Below, one piece after another: positions 1 through 11,580 of a stretch of DNA of 64,000 bases. Both the position numbers and the translations under genes were made by a program. The DNA comes from Oxyruncus cristatus (Eukaryota > Chordata > Aves > Passeriformes > Cotingidae). A model generated the notes under the pieces. That model did not search any database. It worked only from the letters and a program-made list of their open reading frames with translations, and was not told the DNA's origin. Each line of letters starts with the position of its first letter. The first letter of the stretch is position 1. The stretch spans positions 61,140-125,139 of the forward strand of contig VXAY01001966.1 in assembly GCA_013399855.1 (NCBI GenBank), written 5' to 3'.

Positions 1-28
1 GGGTCCCCCCAGGATGGCACCTGCTCAG

Positions 29-310
29 CAGGAGTTAACCTGGTGTCTGTTATTGGGGTGTAAATCTGGGAATCGCCCCTGGATTGCAGGAGGAGGGAGC
101 TGAGTTAACCTGGTGTCTGTTTTTGGGATGTCCATCTGGGAATCACCCCTGGATTCCAGGAGGAGGGAGCTCAGTTAACCTGGTGTCTGTTATTGGGGTA
201 TAAATCTGGGAATCACCCCTGGATTCCAGGAGCAGGGAGCTGAGTTAGCCTGGTGTCTGTTATTGGGATGTCCATCTGGGAATCACCCCTGGATTCCAGG
301 AGGGAGCTAA
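29..310. repeat. 70-bp minisatellite, about 4 copies
   Basis: The motif GTTAACCTGGTGTCTGT recurs at 34, 104 and 174, with a GTTAGCC variant at 244, so the period is exactly 70 bp. Copies 1 and 3 carry a GTAAAT or ATAAAT block after the GGGG, while copies 2 and 4 carry GATGTCCAT. The array therefore looks like two 140-bp dimers. It decays near 308. The first 28 bases of the window do not match the unit clearly, so the array seems to start inside the window. Confidence 0.92.
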
Positions 311-1462
311 AGCAGGAGCTGGGCACCTTCTGCTCTCCACAGTTTTTGGGATAGGTGCACACATCCAGTTCTGCTGTACTCAGGTTTTTGGCTTCATATG
401 TCCCCCCTGCTCACCTGGAGGGACGAAACACCATCTTTTTTGTTTATATTTCCATTTTCTGCAGGAAGCCTAAGTTCGGATAAAGACCACGTATTGAGGG
501 GCCTGCCTTTGTGCAGGACAAGCTGCTGCTCCAGCCCTGGGCTCATTCTCCAGCTGAACCCACAATTTCCAGCCCCACTGGAGCAGCAGGGGGGACTGCA
601 AAGTCACTACTCAGTTTTCACATCGCCGAGCTCCTGAGCCTGATGGTTTCTGCTGGACACAGCCTGTTTGCTGGAGCAGCATCCAGCTTTGCTCTGGGAA
701 CAGCACAGGGGTGGCTGGAGCCTGGATTAGTCACGCTTATGGCAGAAAGCCCCCCTTTTCCCCCCGTGCCTCATTTCCAATGCAAAGCTGCCCTGGTTCA
801 GATCCTCACCACTGATTCTGTCTCTGCATTCAAGAGCACTTGAGTACCTTGTATTTTCTCTGCAGGGAGACACACAGTCACTGTGATCAAATCACCTCTC
901 AGTCTGCCTTCTTGATGGGTTTAATTTTTTTTTTTTCCCCTTTTTTTGATCAGCTCACCGGACTGAGCCCTGGGAGTCTCCCAGGGTGTGGTATTTTCCC
1001 TTGCTCTCCTGTCACACCTGGCCCCTGCTTTCAGCCCCTGTGCATCTTTCACCTTCTCTCCAAGACCACCAGTGCTGGCAGCTCCTGAGTTTCCCGTGTG
1101 GGCAGGGCCAGGGCAGCACGTATTTAATAGCTGGGCATTCCTGGCCCTGCCCCAGATCCCTGTTGCCTCCAGGCCTTTCAGCAAGGCTGGTGTTTGGGGT
1201 TCATCTTCTGAGCCACCAAACTCCCCCTCCCCCAGGTAAGCCTGGTTTGTCCTTTGCTTTGCTTCAGGGGAGAGATGAAGGCAAGGGAGAGGCATAAACA
1301 GATGGTTTGGAACAGTCTTATTTTATAGGAGACTTGGAATGCCTGGCCTGTCTTCTCTTCTTTGCTATTCACTGAATTACTGAGCTTTGCACATGACTGC
1401 ACATGATTTTCTATCTGCTCCAACCGTGGGGGTGAATCGCAGGGAGGCATCTCCTAGTGCAA
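311..1462. other. Intergenic, no gene seen
   Basis: Unique-looking sequence with a T-run near 925-936. Short open frames exist on both strands, but none has a recognisable domain, a splice context or a codon pattern that would support a gene. Confidence 0.6.
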
Positions 1463-1544
1463 GGTCCATGGCAGAGGGTTGGAAGTAGATGAGCTTTAAG
1501 GTCCCTTCCCACCCAAACCAGGCCGAGACTCTGTGATTCTGGGA
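1463..1544 (+). mobile_element. CR1 LINE 3' end fragment
   Basis: The typical CR1 3' end is present: a CATGGCAG-like start, a GATGAGCTTTAAGGTCCCTTCC block, a variant of the 'acccaaacca' motif and a terminal GATTCTGGGA. Only the last 80 bp or so of an element remain, which is usual for CR1 because most copies are heavily 5'-truncated. Confidence 0.85.
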
Positions 1545-3321
1545 TCTGGCTGTGGTTCTGCAGGTCTCCACCAGAAACATCCCCCCCAAATGTGGCTGCC
1601 TTCTGGCACTCTTTGTTCGTCTGCTCCATCAGCACCAGGCCAGGTAACACCTTTTCTCAGTGCAGCCATTTCTGGCTCAGTGCTGATCCTTTAACCACCC
1701 AAACCCAAAGCCTTCCAGAAATCAAATTCCACAGTGTCAGAGCAGCTACTTGGCTCAACCATAAGCGTGAGACCAACAATCCTCTTGCCCAGAGCCGCCC
1801 TCAGTCAACAAATGGCACGACATTCCCAGCCTTTAGTTCCCAGTCAGCTAAACCCCAAGATCAGCTTTCCCACTATTTTGCCCTTCACCTGCACTGTTAA
1901 GCAAACGTGGGCTGGAATATCCTGCTTGTCTCCTCTGCACAATGCTCCATCAACTTCTGATGGTTCCCCCCAAAAGAAGGATTTCTCACTCATTAGAACT
2001 CTCTGACCATCTTTCTGAAGACTCTGGAATAAAAACGATCTCAAATTATCAATTTAAAATTATATAAATACAATTTTGTTGCCTAACAACCTCCTTAGTT
2101 ACTAATGGACCAAAAAGTACTTCATTTCTCTCATGCCATACAAGCATTTTTTTTTTTTCCTGCTCCTTCACTGATATAAAAAAATAAATATCACTGGAGA
2201 TCTTCTCAAGACTGGCAGCATCTGTTCCTGGGAGATGTACAGCAGAATGAAACCCCATGAAAGGATGAGTCTGGAAATAACCCAGTTAATGTTCTTAGAG
2301 GAAAAAAATGACCAGTGTTTTGGTGAGAGAGGAAGCTATTTCTTAAAAGGCTTTAAAGGAAAAACCAAAGGCAACCTCTGACTCTCGTTCTGGAAATGAC
2401 ACAATTACACAGAGCACATTAAAGCCCCAGATCATCATTTGTAACACACGGTGTGAGAAGCTGAAGCCTCCAGGAAAAGGCAAATGAAAAGGAAGAAGGA
2501 AACAGAAGTCATGGAGGGACTATCCCGCTATTCACTCCTTTCTGCTGGGGGACACTGCATGTCTCAGGTACCCACCAGCTGCCCTCCCTCCTCTCCCTCG
2601 CTCTCCCAGCCTCTCCATCTGAGCCCAAACTTCTGTAGAAAGGCCTTGTCTGGGGGGTCAAACCTAAAAAAAAAAAGGTTTGTGGAGTGGGATGGGAGAG
2701 GGGGAGCAGGGTCCTTGCACCACGTGTGGGTTCAGGCACATGGGGTGGGGGGGGTGAGCCCAGTCAGGGCTGGGAGGGAGGAGAAGGGCAGGTTTAGTTT
2801 GAAATCTTTACTCAGCCCACCTTAGAAAATAAAGGAGCAAGATGAAGAGACAAGAGGAGCCGATTAGAATTCCTAAAATATTGTGACTTGAATCAGCCAC
2901 CTCGATGCGATGGAGAGGGTGGAGAGGGGATGGATGAATCCTGATTTCTCAGCCTGGGGGGGGGTGAAGGGCCCTCCCGTGTTTAAGGAAACCTGAATGA
3001 GACAAAGAAGGTGGTTCCACCTTCACGAGGTGCCAAGCTCAGCCAATCTCAGGGTGAGCTGCACACACCCATAATCCTCATTCCATATTCCACAAACAAC
3101 TTCCACTCTGCTTCCAGACATCCACCCACCAGCCCCTGAGCACGGAGATGCTCCTCGCATGACAACCGCGGCGTTCGGCAGCTCGCGAGTCGCGGAGCGC
3201 AAACCAAAAAGGCAACTGTCCCATTCGCCACCCCCTCCCTCCAGGGGCCTCCACCCGAGGCCAGGGCATGGCTGGGAAGCCAGGGAAGCAGGGTGGTTTT
3301 TTTCCGTGCCCCAGTCTGAGA
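1545..3321. other. Intergenic, no gene; AT-rich patch and local CpG cluster
   Basis: AT-rich between about 2030 and 2350, with a T12 run at 2147-2158 and an A-run near 2667. A compact CpG cluster lies at about 3160-3215 and is listed separately. No coding evidence on either strand. Confidence 0.55.
3160..3215. promoter_or_regulatory. Small CpG cluster with a CTCGCGAG palindrome
   Basis: About ten CpG dinucleotides fall within roughly 55 bp, in surroundings otherwise poor in CpG. The palindrome CTCGCGAG lies at 3182-3189. This core occurs in a known vertebrate promoter motif (TCTCGCGAGA). The flanking bases are G and T, so the full 10-mer is not matched. No gene start is visible next to it, so a regulatory role is only a possibility. 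Confidence 0.3.
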
Positions 3322-3395
3322 CTGAATCGGAGAATCCCCCAATGGTTTGGGTTGGAAGGGACCTTCAACCATCATCTGGTCCGACCCCCTCAGGC
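3322..3395 (-). mobile_element. CR1 LINE 3' end fragment
   Basis: The reverse-oriented CR1 end begins with GAATC-type tail units, then AATGGTTTGGGTTGGAAGGG and a degenerate 'atcatctggtccgaccccct' block. It is a short, diverged remnant. Confidence 0.85.
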
Positions 3396-3873
3396 GTTTG
3401 CTTGCAGGGGGCTACACTTGTCTGGCATTTCCTCAGCTCCTGCCTTCAAGGGCTGGGATTTCCCTCTTCCCTTTCCCATTTTGGGCAGAGCGAACAAGGG
3501 TTGGCAGCCCTGGCTGGGGTGTGTGGGGTCCCCAGGAGTTGTTGTCTGGTGGGAACTCTCTGAGAGAACATGGTGAGATGGAGGAGGAGGAAAAGGGCTG
3601 ATGGAACAGCAGCAGGTGCTGGGAAGGAGGAGGCAGGGACAGCATCAGACTAGCAAGGCTGGAAGAGCAGATCCCAGGTGGATGGAAACCTTTAGAAAAT
3701 TGGGCTAAACCAAAGTGGAGTCCCAAAGGCCAAACCCTCCCTCGCGAGAGGGACCTGCACCAGCGTCACCTCTTACAACTCCCTCCACCTGCATCTGCCA
3801 GAGAGCAAGAGCACTTTGGGAAATCAGGCGCTTTTCCAGGGTTTTTTAGTTCTATGAACAAGTTTCTTGGCCG

Positions 3874-3950
3874 AGGCTCATCTAGTCCCACCCCCTGCCA
3901 TGGGCAGGGACACCTTCCACCAGACCAGGTTGCTCAGCCTGGTCTTGGGA
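3874..3950 (-). mobile_element. CR1 LINE fragment
   Basis: Contains CATCTAGTCCCACCCCCTGC, then the CATGGGCAGGGACACCTTCC block and CCAGGTTGCTC in the reverse CR1 orientation. The terminal tail itself is diverged beyond recognition. Confidence 0.85.
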
Positions 3951-4342
3951 GGATGCTGAGGTAGAATTAGAGTAGCTGGCAGAAAATGGGAGTATTTCAG
4001 CCACGCCTCCAATTGTTTTGGGGTCAGGAACACTTTCCTGGGTGCCTCACAGCTTTAGACGTTGCCTAAAACAGACACATTGAGTTCAGCTGCCTGAACG
4101 TGTGGCTGTTGCTCTCTGAGGTGCTGCAAGGTATCCACAAGACCCCTGGGGCTGGAAAACAGGGTGTAGGACCAGTGGAACTACCACACCCTTCTAAAGA
4201 GACAAGCAAAGGCTGAGGAGCTCCTGTTGCATCTAAGAAGGAGAGAGACAGCCCCAAGGAGGCGAGGAGAAGCCCCCGTGGCTGGGGAGCTGCCCCGCTC
4301 CTCTCGCTCCATTCGCTGCCTCCAATCCGGCTGACACCAACC
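3951..4342. other. Intergenic, nothing recognised
   Basis: Mixed-composition sequence between two CR1 remnants. No repeat or coding signature was seen. Confidence 0.5.
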
Positions 4343-4410
4343 GCATGGCAGGGGGGGAACTGGGAGCTCTTCAGGATCCCTCCCAACCCCAACCATTCGG
4401 TGGTCCTGTG
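4343..4410 (+). mobile_element. CR1 LINE 3' end fragment
   Basis: GCATGGCAGGGGGGGAACTG, followed by a CTCTTCAGGATCCCTCCCAA block and AACCATTC, is the usual CR1 end in the sense orientation. It is short and moderately diverged. Confidence 0.75.
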
Positions 4411-6550
4411 AACTGACACACCCCGTCAGCTGCCAACGCTGGGCCTGCGCTGATCGCAGCCTCTGGAGCGGGATTCCAGAGGAAAAACATCGCCAGGAAT
4501 TCACAGGAGAAACACATGGACAGAATCCCTCGGCTTGTGTCTGGCAGTCAGGAGGAGGAGGAGAAGGAGGAGGAGGAGGAGAAGGAGGAGGAGGAGGATG
4601 ACTCAGCCTTCCCAGCTTCCAAGTGCCTGGATTTGTGACATGAGCAACAGGCAGCAAAGCACGCTGGGCTGCAGGTCCTGTTCCTGAGGGAATTTGTGCC
4701 TCTCCATTGATGGATCTGCTGCTGGTTGGGAGTCCGGCACTCCTGGGAGCGAGCTGGGCAGTGGTGGGTGAGGGACAGAGGGACCCATGGTCTTCCAGTG
4801 TGAGACCAACCTGGCTTACACCAACCCATTTCAGACTCCCTTTCCTTCCAGCTTCTGTGGGGCCCCAGTTTCACACCGTGCCTGTGGACTAAAGTACACC
4901 TAAAGTTCAATTTGGCCACTGAATTTTGCTATTTTCCGCTGTAAGGGGAGGACAAATTGTTGGGTTGTAAGAACAGCAACCTCAGAGGGGACCAGACAGG
5001 CAGAGCTTCCCTCCATGCCTTCGTTTGGAGGCTGCACTTCCAGTTCAGGATGGAGAAGCACTTGCACCTTTGGCATTCAACCCTCCCAGGCTGGGAAGCT
5101 CAGAAAGCTTGGTGACAAAGCCCAACCCCAATTATATTCCCCCTTTTATATTCTAAAACTGGTATTTTCCACTAATGCCCCCCAAATTAACGGCAACAAC
5201 TAATAATTTTATGCTCATGCTGGCTTTCAGCACTGATTTAAAGCTGGGTGAAAGATCAGAGGTTCAGGTCAGCTCTTGTTTATTGAGATCTGAGCCAAGA
5301 GCCCTTTGTGTCTTGGAGTGGGCAGAAGAAATAAAGCAAGGGCAATAAATATTTGTTCTTTGCCTGCAAAGGAATTTCCCTGTAAAGCCTCACCGGTCTC
5401 CAAAAATATCTTGACATGTTATTTTCTCCTTTCTCCTATTGCTTCTTGAAGTTGTCACTGTGACAGACAGGGGGAAGTGCTCTTCAAACACCCCTCTCAA
5501 CAGGGAGACCTTTCAGCTGCCTTTGAATTTTTTTGTTTAATTTTTATTTTCATACCTGCAGTGTGTTTTCTGTACCAGTTTTTCAGTTCAGGAGGGGGAC
5601 AATTTGTCTCAAGCCTGACCAACTCCCTGACTATCTGATTTTCTCATTATTGTGTGTTTCATGATTCCTCCCTCCCAGACCCCTGGAAGCAGTTTTCGAT
5701 CTGAGGATTAGGTGCTGAGAGCTAATAATGGGCTGGTTAAAATTTAATTGTTTTCTTTTGTAAGGCAAATAAACAAATGAATAAAGATTAGCAGCTGCGC
5801 TGCTAAAACCCACAGCATACCAGGGTATGCAAGCTGCCTGGTGAGATGGATTTGCTGTGAGCTGTTCGAGTGCTCCGTGGAGATGATTCGTCAGATGGAT
5901 CTGCTCCACAGCTCTGTCTTCTCACAATGAGCAGAGCGTGTTTCCTGGACATTAATTAACCATCTGAAAACGGCTGAATATAAACCCATTTCAGAAGCCC
6001 GAGTTTCAGTCCAGGCATCACTCACAGGCCGATGCTTTGTTTTTTTAAATCTTTGGGCGCCGAGAAGCTGCTCGATGCCTCTAAGTCTGGGTGAGAGACA
6101 TTATGAAGAGTTTCACGGGTGGTTCAGGGCTGGGATGGTTCAGTTCATCCCAGGGGAAATCTGCACCAGAATGACAGGGTTTGGGTAAGAACACAGGAGG
6201 AGCAGGGCGTGGAGGAGGGCTGAGGCTGCTGGGGCTTGGCAGTACCGCTTGGGGCAGATTTCTTGTCGAGGGATTGCTGCTCGTGCAGGACCTGGGTAAA
6301 TTCATGAACGGGGTGAATGAATCTCAGCGAGGTTTTGGATGCCCTGGGTAACAACTTGGGTGTGGACTCCATCCAATGTCTGCCACAAAATGAGCTGGGT
6401 TTCACTCTGGGAATAGTCAGGCTCAGTTGATCAAATTAGCAGCTTTTCTCCTTTTATTTAAATACAGAGATCAGCTGTTGGGCCCTCCTTGGTCATCCCA
6501 GGTAACCCACCTTCATGGTTCCACGAGATCAGGCTCTACAGCTGGTAACA
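4411..6550. other. Intergenic, no gene; contains a GGA repeat
   Basis: Holds the GGA-rich microsatellite listed at 4550-4599 and an AT-rich stretch at about 5120-5400. Short open frames, including a glutamate/serine-type one through the GGA repeat, are compositional. Confidence 0.55.
4550..4599. repeat. (GGA)n microsatellite with GAA interruptions
   Basis: About 50 bp of GGA/GAG triplets interrupted twice by GAA. The tract is purine-only on the + strand. Similar, shorter tracts occur at 14123-14158, 30675-30702 and 53687-53713. Confidence 0.95.
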
Positions 6551-6768
6551 TCCTAATTTCAGGCAGAATTTCTTCACTGAAAGGGTGTTCAGGCACTGGA
6601 AGGGGCTGCCCAGGGAGGTTTGGAGTCCCCACCTCTGGAGGTGTCCAAGGAAGGCCTGGCCGTGGCACTCAGTGCTCTGGGCTGGGGGACAAGGTGGGGA
6701 TGGGGCACAGGGTGGGCTCCATGGGCTGGGAGGGCTTTTCCAACCTCAGTGGTTCTGGGATTCTGTAA
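6551..6768 (+). mobile_element. CR1 LINE 3' fragment
   Basis: Contains AGAATTTCTTCACTGAAAGG, GGCTGCCCAGGGAGGTTTGG, a 'gtggcactcagtgctctggg' block and a TTTTCCAACCTCAGTGGTTC end followed by TGGGATTCTG. It belongs to the same variant type as the 3' half of the element at 47645-48029. Confidence 0.93.
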
Positions 6769-7424
6769 TTCAGCCGTGGCTAATGACTCTTCCCCTGCCC
6801 CGCTCTGAGCCCTTCTCCCCCCAGAGAAGGAACCAGAAGGCAGAGAATTGCACAGCGAAAGGCTGCAATTGTCTTCTCTACTCTCCCAAAACACTGCAGG
6901 GTAGGTTGCTGTGTTGTGGGGACTGAAGGTGTGTCGAGGTGGATGTGGCAGAACCAGGAGAGCACCTCTTAGTGAGGTCTTTCCTTGCTCTAACGTGCCC
7001 ACGGACATTTGAACCTCACACTGAGGATTTGCTTCAGCGTTTCTCTCTTCTCTTTCCTTCCCAGTCGGATTTTTTTCTGCAAGCACAGTAAGGGGAGATT
7101 CTGAGGGACTGAGGAAAAAAATAGTAATTTTGGAAATGTCAGAATATTTTAACAGGTTTTGATTGACATAAACATCTCAGCATTGTCAAAATGGAAACGT
7201 CGCTTTTGTGCTTGTTGCGAGACCGCGACACAGGGTTTCACCTCTGCTCAAGGGAGTGAAAAGTACAGGATGGCACCTACAGAAAGGATACTAAGGGAAA
7301 GAAATGGCTTATTCCATGTGATTTGGAGCCCCATGGAGTAGATAGGGAAATGTAATGTGGGGTTATAAGTGTGGTGTAATTGTAGGAGCCCTTTGGCTCC
7401 TGCATCTCTGCTGCTCCCTCTGCC
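6769..7424. other. Intergenic, nothing recognised
   Basis: Unique-looking sequence between CR1 copies. No coding or structured-RNA signal was found. Confidence 0.5.
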
Positions 7425-7938
7425 CCCTCAGAGCTGCTCCAGCCCTGGGGAACAGCACAGCGAGGACATGGAGCTGCTGGAGAGAGGCCAGAGGAGGCAC
7501 CAGGATGATCAGAGGGATGGAGCAGCTCTATTGGGAGGAAAGGCTGGGAGAGCTGGGATTGTTCAGCCTGGGGAAGAGAAGCTTTGGGGTGACCTGATCG
7601 TGGCCTTCCAGGACATGAAGGAGCTACAGGAAACATGGAGAGAGACTGTTTACATGGGATGGAGTGATGGGACAAGGGGGAACGGCTTCAAACTGCCAGG
7701 GGCAGGGTTAGATGGGATATTGGGAAGGAATTGTTGTCTGGGAGGGTGAGGAGACCCTGGCACAGGTTGCCCAGAGAAGCTGTGGCTGCCCCTGGATCCC
7801 TGGAAGTGTCCAAGGCCAGGTTGGACGGGGCTTGGAGCAACCTGGGCTGGTGGAAGGTGTCCCTGCCCATGACAGGGGGTGGAATGAGGTGATCTCTAAG
7901 GTCCCTTCCAACCCAAACCATTCCATGATTCTGTGATC
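7425..7938 (+). mobile_element. CR1 LINE, longer 3' copy with ORF2 C-terminal remnant
   Basis: About 510 bp. It runs from AGAGAGGCCAGAGGAGGCAC through GAGCTGGGATTGTTCAGCCT and CACAGGTTGCCCAGAGAAGC to CCTTCCAACCCAAACCATTC and a GATTCTGTG tail. In CR1 the first half of this stretch encodes the end of the reverse-transcriptase protein and the rest is the 3' end. Here the reading frame is broken, so the copy is dead. Confidence 0.95.
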
Positions 7939-8199
7939 TCATTGTAGGCTGAGGAATGTGGCCTCCAAAACCAGCAACTCCCCAGCTTGTTGTACCTCCC
8001 ACACCCGTGCAAGACAGGAAAGTGTCAGAAATTGTCCTTCCGGCTTCTCTGAAGCTCCCTGAGTGTTCGCAGAGCAGAGCAAAGGGCAAGGTCACGTGCT
8101 GAGATTTTCAGGCTGGGGTTCTTGCAGCAGGCACTGTCACGGAGCTCTGAAGCCTGGAAGGAGAGCAAGGTGCCCTCCCTGCTTCCATGCAGAAAGAAA

Positions 8200-8413
8200 T
8201 ATATCAGAAAGAAATTCTTTCCAGAGAGGGTAATCAGCCATTGGAATGGGCTGCCCAGGGAAGTGGTGGATTCTCCATCCCTGGAGGTGTTTAAGATGAG
8301 GCTGGACGTGGCACTGAGTGCCATAGTCCAGTAACCGCGGTGGGGTTGGATCAAGGGTTGGGCTTGATGATCTCAGAGGTCCTTTCCAACCCAGCTGATT
8401 CTATGATTCTGTG
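8200..8413 (+). mobile_element. CR1 LINE 3' fragment, low-divergence subfamily
   Basis: Starts at ATATCAGAAAGAAATTCTTT and includes GGCTGCCCAGGGAAGTGGTG, a CCATAGTCCAGTAACCGCGG block and a GATTCTATGATTCTGTG tail. By eye it differs from the copy at about 21809-22020 at fewer than ten positions in about 210 bp, suggesting a recently active subfamily. Confidence 0.95.
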
Positions 8414-9370
8414 CCTGTCTCTGAGAATGGCTGTGCAATGAGACAGCCAACAAATTGCAGTGGACTGTCTTGGACAATGTGGATGTGGTGTCCTGGCTGT
8501 GACCCCCACGCTCAGTCCTGGCCTCAGCTCAACCAAAAGCCTCGGAGGGTTAGAGAGGAACCAGGACCAGTGTTGCTGCCAGCAGAAGCAATGCCTATTG
8601 CTTGCAAATACGACCAGGCAGATGGTCTGCTGAATTTCAATCCTTAATTAAAAGTGCTTTATTCTCTAAGCTAATTATAGACTAATTCCTGCTGCGGGAG
8701 GGGCTCCTTTGGCATGGAGAGGGTGGGAATGAACATCTCAGTTCGCCTCCGCATCAGCAGGCTCGGCCCTTCCCTCTGCTGCCTCAGGGCTAAAGATACC
8801 CTTGGTTGTTAGCTCCAAACGGGACCTTGTAGAGGGAATTTAAAGAAGGGGGAGAGAGAACTCTGGTGGGATGGAATAGGAGCCCACTGCAGTGTCTGTC
8901 ACAGCCAGGGATGACCCAGGGAGCTCCCACGGCAGGTTGAACCCCAAAGTGGGTTGTGACTCACAGTGAGAGCTCTGCCAAAGCAGATGCGTTTCTTCCA
9001 AGCGACAAAATTCTGGTTCTGGGCGATGTTTGACATGATTGGAAGAGGTCTGAGGCAGCCCTGTGGTTCTGTTCTTCGGGATCTGCCCTTTAAACTCACT
9101 CCAGCCTCCCTGAAGTGCGACCTCACTGCACGTTCCCGTGCCCCTTCCACGAGACCCTCCGTGAGCACTGCAGGGGAGGAGCTCAGAGCACAGATGGCAG
9201 ATTACAGGGAAAAGGACCATTTGTGCAAGACTTAGACATTTAAAAACTTGAGAAGCACCAAGTCCTTGCAGCCACCTGGGGTGGCCTTGCTGTGCCAGCA
9301 GCTCTCACCCCAGTGAAACAGCCTCTGCTGGTGCAAGCTGTGTCCTGTCTCCCACACTCATGTCCTGACT
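8414..9370. other. Intergenic, nothing recognised
   Basis: Includes an AT-rich stretch at 8640-8690 with several TAAT cores (TTAATTAA, GCTAATTA). No gene evidence. Confidence 0.5.
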
Positions 9371-9623
9371 AGGAGAACATGAAATGGCCTCAAATCACAC
9401 CAGGAGAGGTTTAGATTGAAAAATTTCTTCACAGAAAGGGCTTTCCAGCCCTGGCACAACTGCCCAGGGCAGTGGTGGAGTCTCCATCCCTGCAGGGATT
9501 GAAAAGCCCCTGTGGATGTGGCACTGGGGGACGTGGGTTAGTGGAGGGCTTGGCAGTGCTGGGTTAACTGCTGGACTCAGTGATCTTAGAGGTCTTTTCC
9601 AGCCTAAATGATTCTCTGATTCA
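9371..9623 (+). mobile_element. CR1 LINE 3' fragment
   Basis: GAAATGGCCTCAAATCACAC, AATTTCTTCACAGAAAGGGC, a 'gtggatgtggcactggggga' block, ACTCAGTGATCTTAGAGGTC and a GATTCTCTGATTC tail mark the 3' end of a CR1 variant. The same variant type is seen at 31519-31932 and 59255-59569. Confidence 0.93.
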
Positions 9624-10738
9624 TCATCCATCTCTTTGATGGCTCTGCTAAGTGGCAAAAGACACGGCAGGGTTTTTTCCTTCTTCCTCGTCTGTCTCCT
9701 GTGACCCTTCCTAAATTGAAAGGCAACGAGGTTTGTCCTGTCTCCCTCCCGTCCCTGCTGAACACTAATTCTCCCAGACAGCCTTTGTGATTTCCTCAGC
9801 TCCTCAGCTTTATTGTCCCACCTCCAGGCCTGCCTTGCAATTAGGGAAGGAGAAAAATCCGATACTTCTGGGCTCGACCCCTCGTGAGTGGCTTGGGCTG
9901 GCCTGGCCTTATCAGGGCAGAAGTTGGTCTTACCAGCAAACACTGGCAGGGCTGTGCTTTCCTGACAGGGCTCAGCACTGCTGATCTCTATCTGCCTGGC
10001 ATTTCTCTCCCTTTCCCCACCAAAATCCACGCAAAGGATCCTTTTCAGCCCCTCTCCGGGTTAAGGGAGGTGGGGTTGGGAGTGTGTGTGTGGGGGGGGG
10101 GTTCTTCTGCCTTGTCAATANNNNNNNNNNNNNNNNNNNNNNNNNNNNNNNNNNNNNNNNNNNNNNNNNNNNNNNNNNNNNNNNNNNNNNNNNNNNNNNN
10201 NNNNNNNNNNNNNNNNNNNGGGGGGAAGGATGGAAAAATACTCAGCAGATGAGAAACTTTTCGCACAGTTTTTCCTGCCTGCAGCTTCTATATATAGGTT
10301 TAATTAGAACATTAAAGGCACCTCAGGATTATGCTGTGAGGTTTGTTTCCTCAGCCCCTGTAACTAATGCCCTGCGGTTTCACTGACGCTGCCGCGACTT
10401 CGTTAAGTCTTCCAGCAGAAAACCTACCTATGGGAACTGTGGGATTGCTGTCCCGGGTGGGAGCTCAGGGAAGGCAGAGGCTCTGCTTTAAATGCTCTCT
10501 AATTATCTTGAGCCCAGGAAGAGGCTTGGCACCTGTGAATTGAATTTTGGGAGAGAGCCCCTCAAAATGAGCTTCTTCGCCTGAATTCCAGAAAGTTTTG
10601 CCTCTTACTCCCCACAGCCCTCGTGGTGGTGGGAGATTGGCTCTTTCTCACCTACCTGGAAAAGGACTGAGCTGTTTCTAATATGTTGAATTAACCAGCT
10701 CCCTTCTGGCTGCCAGGGGAGCTTGGTTTGTCCCTTTG
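9624..10738. other. Intergenic, interrupted by an assembly gap
   Basis: Unique-looking sequence on both sides of the run of Ns. A TG repeat running into a G10 tract lies at about 10083-10101, just before the gap. No gene evidence. Confidence 0.55.
10121..10219. other. Assembly gap (99 N)
   Basis: An unbroken run of 99 N. A G10 tract lies 20 bp upstream and a G6 tract abuts the right edge, so a G-rich sequence that resisted sequencing is a likely cause. The true length is unknown. Confidence 0.99.
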
Positions 10739-11265
10739 AATCACAGAATCGGAGAGTCATATAATTATATGGCCTGGGTTGGAAGGGACCTTAAAGATCA
10801 TCCATCCCACCTCCTGCCATGGGCAGGGACACCTTCCACTAGCCCAGGTTGCTCCAAACCCCATCTAACCTGGCCTGGGACACTTCCAGGGACCCAGGGG
10901 CAGCCACAGCTTCTCTGGGCAACCTGTGCCAGGGCCTCTCCACCCTTCCAGGGAACAATTTCTTCCCAATATCCCATCTATCCCTGCCCTCTGGCAGTTT
11001 GAAGCCGTTCTCCCTTGTCCTGTCACTCCAGGCCCTTGTAAATAGTCTCTCTCCATTTTTCTTACAGGGTTACTTCAGGTCCTGGAAGGCCACGATCAGG
11101 TCACCCCAAAACTTCTCCTCTCCAGGTTGGACAATCCCAGCTCTCCCAGCCTTCCCTCCCAGCAGAGCTGCTCCATCCCTCTGACCATCTTGGGGCCTCC
11201 TCTGGCCTCTCTGCAGCAGCTCCATTGTCCCTGCTGTGTTGGGCTCCCAGAGCTGGAGCAGCATC
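10739..11265 (-). mobile_element. CR1 LINE, longer 3' copy
   Basis: Reverse-oriented: it begins with AATCACAGAATC tail units and continues through GGGTTGGAAGGGACCTTAAA, CATGGGCAGGGACACCTTCC and CACAGCTTCTCTGGGCAACC to GGCCTCTCTGCAGCAGCTCC. The same type as the element at 7425-7938, in the opposite orientation. The distal part corresponds to the ORF2 C-terminal region, with broken frames. Confidence 0.95.
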
Positions 11266-11308
11266 CTGGAAAAGGGCTGTGGCCCTGCAGCCCAGAGCAG
11301 TGATGTAG

Positions 11309-11580
11309 AGAATCCCAGAATCCCAGAATCCCAGAATCACAGAATCACAGAATCAGCCGGGTTGGAAAAGGCCTCTGAGATCATCAAGTCCAACCCTTGA
11401 TCCAACACCGCTGTGGTTCCCAGCCCATGGCACTGATGCCACATCCAGTCTCACCTTCAACACCTCCAGGGACAGTGACTCCACCCCCTCCCTGGGCAGC
11501 CCATTCCAGCATCTGACCACTCTCTCTGGAAAGAATTTCTTCCTAATATCCAACCCCAACCTCCCCTTAAGGCTGTGCAG
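11309..11580 (-). mobile_element. CR1 LINE 3' fragment abutting the previous copy
   Basis: About six 8-bp tail units (AGAATCCC/AGAATCAC) lead into GCCGGGTTGGAAAAGGCCTC, GATCATCAAGTCCAACCCTT and GGGCAGCCCATTCCAGCATC. The tail lies about 45 bp from the recognisable 5' end of the preceding copy. Its sequence relates to the subfamily at 8200-8413 but is more diverged. Confidence 0.94.
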
